Assembly (NCBI GenBank): GCA_900315835.1
Contig: ONAR01000001.1
Span: 62,001-126,000, forward strand
Origin: an uncultured Prevotella sp.
GTDB lineage: Bacteria; Bacteroidota; Bacteroidia; Bacteroidales; Bacteroidaceae
Direction: 5' to 3'
DNA length: 64,000 nt
This document shows positions 60,052 to 64,000 of this stretch, in pieces. The notes beneath the pieces were generated by a model. It was not told the origin of the DNA. It made no database searches and saw nothing but the letters and a program-made list of their open reading frames with translations. Within the stretch, counting starts at the first letter, position 1. Every line of letters begins with the position of its first letter. The translations under genes were made by a program, and so were the position numbers.

Positions 60052-60732
60052 CTATAGTTTATCCCCATAGCACAGATCGCCGGCGTCCCCAAAACCGGGA
60101 ACGATGTAGGCATGCTCGTTGAGGCCCGGGTCGATGGCTGCACACCAGATGGTGGTGCGGTCGGCGGGTAACACCTTTTTGATATGATCGATGCCCTGTG
60201 GCGTGGCGATAACGCAGCACACGTGGATGCGGCGAGGCGTTCCTTTGGTGAGGAAAGCCTTGTAGCCCAGTTCCATGCTGCCGCCGGTGGCGAGCATCGG
60301 GTCGGCGATGATGAGCGTCTTGTCTTCGATGCTCGGCGTGGCGAGGTATTCCACATGAATGCCTACCTCATGATGCGCCTCATCTTTATATTCGCGATAA
60401 GCCGACACAAAGGCATTGGCCGCGTGGTCAAAGACATTGAGGAAGCCCATGTGGAAAGGCAGACCGGCGCGGAAAATGGTAGCCAACACAATCTTGTCGG
60501 TCGGAACACGCACCTTGGCAAGGCCGAGCGGCGTGGTGACCTCGCGCTGCTCATACTGCAACCGCTTCGACACCTCAAAAGCCTCATATTCACCCAACCG
60601 CTCGATGTTGTTACGGAAAAGCAACCGGTTCTTTTGATAGTCTTTATCGCGAATCTCGCAAAGGTACTGTCCGATGATGCTGTCAGTGGCTGACAGGTTA
60701 ATCACTTCAATCTCTTTATTGTCTGTTTCCAT
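60052..60732 (-). CDS. upp: Uracil phosphoribosyltransferase
   Basis: 226 residues. Converts uracil and PRPP to UMP in pyrimidine salvage. N-terminal flexible arm (IEVINLSATDSIIGQYLCEI), PRPP loop TLIIADPMLATGGSMEL, and C-terminal uracil-binding AAIDPGLNEHAYIVPGFGDA followed by GD. Slightly longer N-terminus than E. coli Upp, normal for the phylum. Promoter box at 60752. Confidence 0.95.
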   Translation of the reverse strand: METDNKEIEVINLSATDSIIGQYLCEIRDKDYQKNRLLFRNNIERLGEYEAFEVSKRLQYEQREVTTPLGLAKVRVPTDKIVLATIFRAGLPFHMGFLNVFDHAANAFVSAYREYKDEAHHEVGIHVEYLATPSIEDKTLIIADPMLATGGSMELGYKAFLTKGTPRRIHVCCVIATPQGIDHIKKVLPADRTTIWCAAIDPGLNEHAYIVPGFGDAGDLCYGDKL

Positions 60733-60751
60733 ATAGTAGATGTTTTGATTG

Positions 60752-60759
60752 CAAAAGTA
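60752..60759 (-). promoter_or_regulatory. -7 box of upp
   Basis: Minus-strand TACTTTTG followed by C; leader about 15 nt. Confidence 0.5.
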
Positions 60760-60875
60760 CTAAATCCCCTTTGCTTTTTGCATTGTCGGGCTTGCAAAAT
60801 GAATGGGTACCCCATGGTTTTTTATTTCTTTAACCTAAAAAAGATTTAGACACCTACAAAAAACAATCCTGCCGC

Positions 60876-60906
60876 TTTGCAGCGACTTTTGTTTTTCGTA
60901 CCTTTG
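60876..60906 (+). promoter_or_regulatory. Promoter of pckA
   Basis: TTTG at 60876-60879 and TACCTTTG at 60899-60906, 23-nt spacing; leader about 46 nt. Confidence 0.7.
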
Positions 60907-60956
60907 CGCTCGGAAAGAAATTATCAACATTCACAACTTAAATACATTTCACAAAA

Positions 60957-62573
60957 ATGGCAAAGTTTGATAAGTCAGTTTTAGCAACCTATGGTATCCA
61001 GACGGGTACCGCCGAGGTTCTGTACAATCCTTCTTATGAGGTTCTCTTCAACGAGGAGACCAAGCCGGGCCTCGAGGGCTACGACAAGGCTCAGGAGACT
61101 GAGCTGGGCGCAGTCAACGTGATGACTGGTATCTACACCGGCCGCTCGCCTAAGGATAAGTTCATCGTTGATGACGCTACCTCTCACGACACCGTGTGGT
61201 GGGACAGCGATGAGTATCACAACGACAACCACCGCGCAAGCGTTGAGACCTGGAAGGCTGTGAAGAAGCTTGCTCAGGAAGAGCTCTCCAACAAGAAGCT
61301 GTATGTCGTCGACGGTTTCTGCGGCACTCACCGCGACACCCGCATGAAGGTTCGCTTCATCATGGAGGTGGCATGGCAGGCTCACTTCGTGACCAACATG
61401 TTCATTCGTCCTAAGACAGAGGCTGACTTTGAGCAGGAGCCCGACTTCATCGTTTACAACGCATCTAAGGCTAAGGTGACCAACTGGAAAGAGCTGGGCC
61501 TGCACTCTGAGACTGCCGTTGTCTTCAACGTGACCAGCAAGGAGCAGGTGATCCTGAATACTTGGTATGGTGGTGAGATGAAGAAGGGTATGTTCTCTAT
61601 GCAGAACTACTTCCTCCCGCTGCGTGGTATCGCCAGCATGCACTGCTCTGCCAACACCGATATGAACGGTGAGAACACCGCTATCTTCTTCGGTCTCTCC
61701 GGCACCGGTAAGACCACGCTGTCTACCGACCCGAAGCGTAAGCTCATCGGCGACGACGAGCACGGATGGGACGACAAGGGTGTGTTCAACCTCGAGGGCG
61801 GCTGCTATGCTAAGGTCATCAACCTCGACAAGGAGGCTGAGCCCGACATCTATGGTGCCATCACCCGCGACGCTCTTCTCGAGAACGTGACCGTTGACAA
61901 GGACGGCAAGATTGACTTCGCAGATAAGACCGTTACCGAGAACACTCGTGTAAGCTATCCTATCTATCACATTAAGAACATCCAGCGTCCTGAGAGCCAG
62001 GGTCCCGCTGCAAAGCAGGTGATCTTCCTGAGCGCCGACGCTTTCGGTGTGCTGCCTCCTGTTTCTATCCTGAATGCTGAGCAGACCAAGTACTACTTCC
62101 TCTCTGGCTTCACCGCTAAGCTGGCTGGCACAGAGCGTGGTATCACTGAGCCTACTCCTACCTTCAGTGCTTGCTTCGGCCAGGCCTTCCTCGAGCTGCA
62201 TCCTACCAAGTATGCTGAGGAGCTCGTCCGTCACATGCAGAAGAGCGGCGCTAAGGCTTACCTCGTCAACACTGGTTGGAACGGTACCGGCAAGCGTATC
62301 TCTATCCGTGATACCCGCGGCATCATCGACCGTATCCTCGACCACGAGATCGACAAGGCTCCTACAAAGACCATTCCTTACTTCAACTTCGTCGTTCCTA
62401 CAGAGCTCGAAGGCGTGAACAAGGACATCCTCGATCCTCGCGATACTTACAAGGACGCTTCTGAGTGGGAGGCTAAGGCCAAGGATCTGGCTGCCCGCTT
62501 CATCAAGAACTTCAAGAAGTACGAGGGCAACGAGGCTGGTAAGGCTCTTGTGGCCGCTGGTCCTCAGCTCTAA
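60957..62573 (+). CDS. pckA: Phosphoenolpyruvate carboxykinase (ATP)
   Basis: 538 residues, full length. Interconverts oxaloacetate and PEP with ATP/ADP; in Bacteroidota it usually runs toward oxaloacetate in fixing CO2 for succinate formation. Motifs: [13 protein letters not shown], substrate-binding RVRF-like [16 protein letters not shown], kinase-1a [11 protein letters not shown] at 246-256, kinase-2 [10 protein letters not shown], and [20 protein letters not shown]. Codon use is strongly biased, suggesting high expression. Terminator at 62616. Confidence 0.97.
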   Translation: MAKFDKSVLATYGIQTGTAEVLYNPSYEVLFNEETKPGLEGYDKAQETELGAVNVMTGIYTGRSPKDKFIVDDATSHDTVWWDSDEYHNDNHRASVETWKAVKKLAQEELSNKKLYVVDGFCGTHRDTRMKVRFIMEVAWQAHFVTNMFIRPKTEADFEQEPDFIVYNASKAKVTNWKELGLHSETAVVFNVTSKEQVILNTWYGGEMKKGMFSMQNYFLPLRGIASMHCSANTDMNGENTAIFFGLSGTGKTTLSTDPKRKLIGDDEHGWDDKGVFNLEGGCYAKVINLDKEAEPDIYGAITRDALLENVTVDKDGKIDFADKTVTENTRVSYPIYHIKNIQRPESQGPAAKQVIFLSADAFGVLPPVSILNAEQTKYYFLSGFTAKLAGTERGITEPTPTFSACFGQAFLELHPTKYAEELVRHMQKSGAKAYLVNTGWNGTGKRISIRDTRGIIDRILDHEIDKAPTKTIPYFNFVVPTELEGVNKDILDPRDTYKDASEWEAKAKDLAARFIKNFKKYEGNEAGKALVAAGPQL

Positions 62574-62615
62574 TTAACCTCGGCTCTAAAAAGTAGCAAA
62601 AATAATTTCCATTGA

Positions 62616-62655
62616 GGCTGTTCTAAAGGCGTGAGCTTTCGGAACAGCCTTTTTT
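62616..62655 (+). terminator. Rho-independent terminator after pckA
   Basis: GGCTGTTC (62616-62623) pairs with GAACAGCC (62642-62649), followed by TTTTTT. Confidence 0.85.
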
Positions 62656-62677
62656 GATTTCTGTCGACGAAGCAGCC

Positions 62678-62707
62678 AGTGTAGTGGCCGGTCTTGTGCC
62701 GGCCACC
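62678..62707. repeat. Single REP-like hairpin
   Basis: AGTGTAGTGGCCGGT...GCCGGCCACC, same family as the arms at 45.5 and 46.9 kb but without a partner arm. It abuts a 22-bp palindromic array 11 nt later. It opens the 726-nt gene-free stretch 62574-63299, which is otherwise filled by the repeats listed below and a promoter. Confidence 0.85.
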
Positions 62708-62718
62708 AGCCGCATTTT

Positions 62719-62825
62719 GCGATAGCTATGGTATCGCATCGCGATAGCTATGGTATCGCACTGCGATAGCTATGGTATCGCACTGCGATAGCTATGGTAT
62801 CGCGACTCGATAGCTATGGTATCGC
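62719..62825. repeat. Five-copy palindromic array, exact 22-bp period
   Basis: Units start at 62719, 62741, 62763, 62785 and 62807; core GCGATAGCTATGGTATCGC, the reverse complement of the 11.5-kb core. A sixth, broken unit begins near 62829. Linkers are ATC, ACT, ACT, GAC. Confidence 0.92.
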
Positions 62826-62843
62826 GGGGCGATAGAGAAGATA

Positions 62844-62936
62844 GAGACGCTGCATAGCAGCGTCCTACTGAACCGAAGGAAACGAGGGCAGTGGCCTACT
62901 GAACCACTAAGCTGCACAGCAGTGTCCTACTGAACC
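62844..62936. repeat. Three 31-bp direct repeats with CCTACTGAACC ends
   Basis: The word CCTACTGAACC recurs with 31-nt spacing (copies ending 62874, 62905, 62936). The first and third units begin with small hairpins (GACGCTG...CAGCGTC in the first). Confidence 0.8.
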
Positions 62937-63005
62937 ATCAAAGTTAGGGTAGGAACGGGTAACTACAACCCTAAAAGTAGTCATCCGTTTAACACGCATT
63001 TGACT

Positions 63006-63110
63006 GGACTTCTGACTTCTGGACTTCTGACTTCTGGACTTCTGACTTCTGGACTTCTGACTTCTGGACTTCTGACTTCTGGACTTCTGACTTCTGGACT
63101 TCTGCTTTCT
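63006..63110. repeat. Seven-copy 15-bp tandem repeat
   Basis: GGACTTCTGACTTCT repeated from 63006 with a 15-nt period, the seventh copy with one change, decaying to about 63140. A 60-codon frame across it (LLTSG repeats) has no family resemblance and is considered non-coding. Confidence 0.95.
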
Positions 63111-63197
63111 GACTTCTGTCTTCCGACTTCTGGACTTCCAATACCTCCAATCCCCGCTTATTGTAAGATTAAAATAATATAAAAATCATTACTATTC

Positions 63198-63228
63198 TTT
63201 GCTGGCCTCGCTTTTTTTCGTATTTTTG
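63198..63228 (+). promoter_or_regulatory. Promoter of the debranching-enzyme gene
   Basis: TTTG at 63198-63201 and TATTTTTG at 63221-63228, 23-nt spacing; leader about 67 nt. Confidence 0.65.
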
Positions 63229-63299
63229 AGCAACAAAACGGTGATATTGAATTCATCGTACCTTGATCTTTCGTTGAACCTATATAAACCTCTAAGAAT

Positions 63300-64000
63300 A
63301 TGAGCTACCTCAAATTTGAAAGGGCCTTGATGATTAACTTGCAGGAGTCGCTGCAGAAAGAGATTATCCGCACCAACCGCTCGGGTGCCTACTCGTGTTC
63401 GACCATTGTTGATTGCAACACGAGAAAGTATCATGGTTTGTTGGTGGTGCCGGTGCCTGAGTTGGACGATGATAACCACGTGTTGCTCTCGTCGTTCGAC
63501 TGTTCGGTCATCCAGCATGGTGCAGCCTTCAACCTCGGCTTACACAAATATCAAGGCAACACATTCAGCCCCAATGGGCATAAGTACATCAGAGAATTTG
63601 ACTGCAGTGGTATCCCTACAACCATCTATCGTGTCGGTGGCGTTGTGCTGAAGCGTGAGACGCTGTTCCAGCACTATGAGGACCGCATCCTCATCCGCTA
63701 TACGCTCGAAGATGCCCATTCGGCCACCACGCTGCAGTTCCGACCCTTCCTCGCCTTCCGTAGCGTGCGGCAGTTTACGCATGAGAACGGCACCGCCAGC
63801 CGCGACTACGAGGAGGTGCCCAACGGCATCCGCACGCGCATGTACGACGGCTACCCCTTCCTCTACATGCAGTTCTCTAAGAAAGCCGACTTCGTGTTCC
63901 AGCCCGACTGGTACCGTGGCATCGAGTATCCGAAAGAGCAGGAGCGCGGCTATTCGTCAAATGAAGACCTTTATGTACCCGGTTATTTCTCAATCCCAAT
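63300..64000 (+). CDS. Glycogen debranching enzyme (amylo-alpha-1,6-glucosidase type), 3'-truncated by window edge
   Basis: First 233 residues of a gene that continues past the window, starting MSYLKFERALMINLQESLQK. The N-terminal debranching domain is clear: EIIRTNRSGAYSCSTIVDCN then TRKYHGLLVVPVP (the RxYHGLL signature), SSFDCSVIQHG, and RETLFQHYEDRILIRYTLED. Such proteins hydrolyse alpha-1,6 branches of glycogen or maltodextrin in the cytoplasm, with the GH133-like catalytic domain at the C-terminus, not visible here. Promoter at 63198; it follows a long repeat-filled gap. Confidence 0.9.
   Translation, partial: MSYLKFERALMINLQESLQKEIIRTNRSGAYSCSTIVDCNTRKYHGLLVVPVPELDDDNHVLLSSFDCSVIQHGAAFNLGLHKYQGNTFSPNGHKYIREFDCSGIPTTIYRVGGVVLKRETLFQHYEDRILIRYTLEDAHSATTLQFRPFLAFRSVRQFTHENGTASRDYEEVPNGIRTRMYDGYPFLYMQFSKKADFVFQPDWYRGIEYPKEQERGYSSNEDLYVPGYFSIP

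Noticed and set aside
60981-62345. 454-codon minus-strand frame
   Set aside because: It lies antisense to pckA, whose protein is full length with all motifs; the open antisense frame reflects codon bias.
62719-62825. CRISPR array
   Set aside because: Same reasons: palindromic tandem units, no spacers, no cas genes.
63000-63182. Small protein with LLTSG repeats
   Set aside because: The frame is a by-product of the 15-bp tandem DNA repeat and has no start signal or family resemblance.

Overview
The window reads as chromosome of a Prevotella-like member of the Bacteroidota. The main reasons are TAnnTTTG -7 boxes, several with TTG/TTTG about 22-23 nt upstream; a Bacteroidota-type coiled-coil lipoprotein next to an OmpA-family porin; a two-subunit 2-oxoacid:ferredoxin oxidoreductase; ATP-type PEP carboxykinase; several domain families that are mostly Bacteroidota (DUF4230, DUF4250, DUF4738, NamZ/DUF1343); and two AAA-ATPase/PD-(D/E)XK proteins. 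Most of the window is GC-rich. The interior of the polysaccharide locus and a short relic block at 38.9-40.5 kb are clearly AT-rich. No species is claimed.

Layout. 1-11.3 kb is one plus-strand export operon: TolC-like channel (5' end outside the window), large outer-membrane barrel, HlyD/MacA-type adaptor, two ~790-aa FtsX/MacB-type permeases and a LolD/MacB-type ATPase. 11.9-14.5 kb holds a secreted GH36 alpha-galactosidase and a small ABM-family monooxygenase. 14.6-19.4 kb (minus) has an S9 peptidase, an esterase remnant, an orphan helicase-associated-domain protein and the first AAA/PD-(D/E)XK protein. 19.5-23.7 kb (minus) is a translationally coupled NamZ - sodium symporter - serine hydrolase operon that looks like muropeptide/MurNAc scavenging. 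Its last gene has been fused by deletion to a truncated LAB_N gene.

23.9-37.0 kb (minus) is a Wzx/Wzy-type exopolysaccharide or capsule locus. In transcription order it holds an SLBB export protein, Wzz-like protein, Wzx flippase, GT2, Wzy-like polymerase, GT4, GT2, an alginate-lyase-fold protein lacking the expected catalytic His, GT2, a frameshifted GT2 and the initiating sugar-phosphate transferase. 37.1-40.5 kb carries the second AAA/PD-(D/E)XK protein, a MITE-like element with a 9-bp target duplication, a small secreted coiled-coil protein, and remnants of a zinc-ribbon and a permuted papain-like peptidase gene.

40.5-45.4 kb encodes an abundant-looking surface set (coiled-coil lipoprotein, OmpA, secreted protein). 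45.6-53.4 kb mixes a barrel protein, DUF4250, a CE2-like SGNH esterase, a metallophosphoesterase, SerB, two DUF4230 proteins and a DUF4738 lipoprotein. 53.4-56.2 kb (minus) is a LytS/LytTR two-component pair with a bile-acid/sodium-symporter-family transporter directly downstream. 56.4-64 kb holds an NlpC/P60 hydrolase, KorA-KorB, Upp, PckA, a long repeat-filled gap and the start of a glycogen debranching enzyme.

The most unusual non-genic content is a set of intergenic repeat families: 22-bp-period palindromic arrays, REP-like hairpins built on AGTGTAGTGGCCGGC that occur singly or as inverted pairs, a 10-bp-period CTATAG array before serB, and 15-bp and 31-bp arrays before the debranching enzyme. 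No tRNA, rRNA, CRISPR array or complete insertion sequence was recognised.
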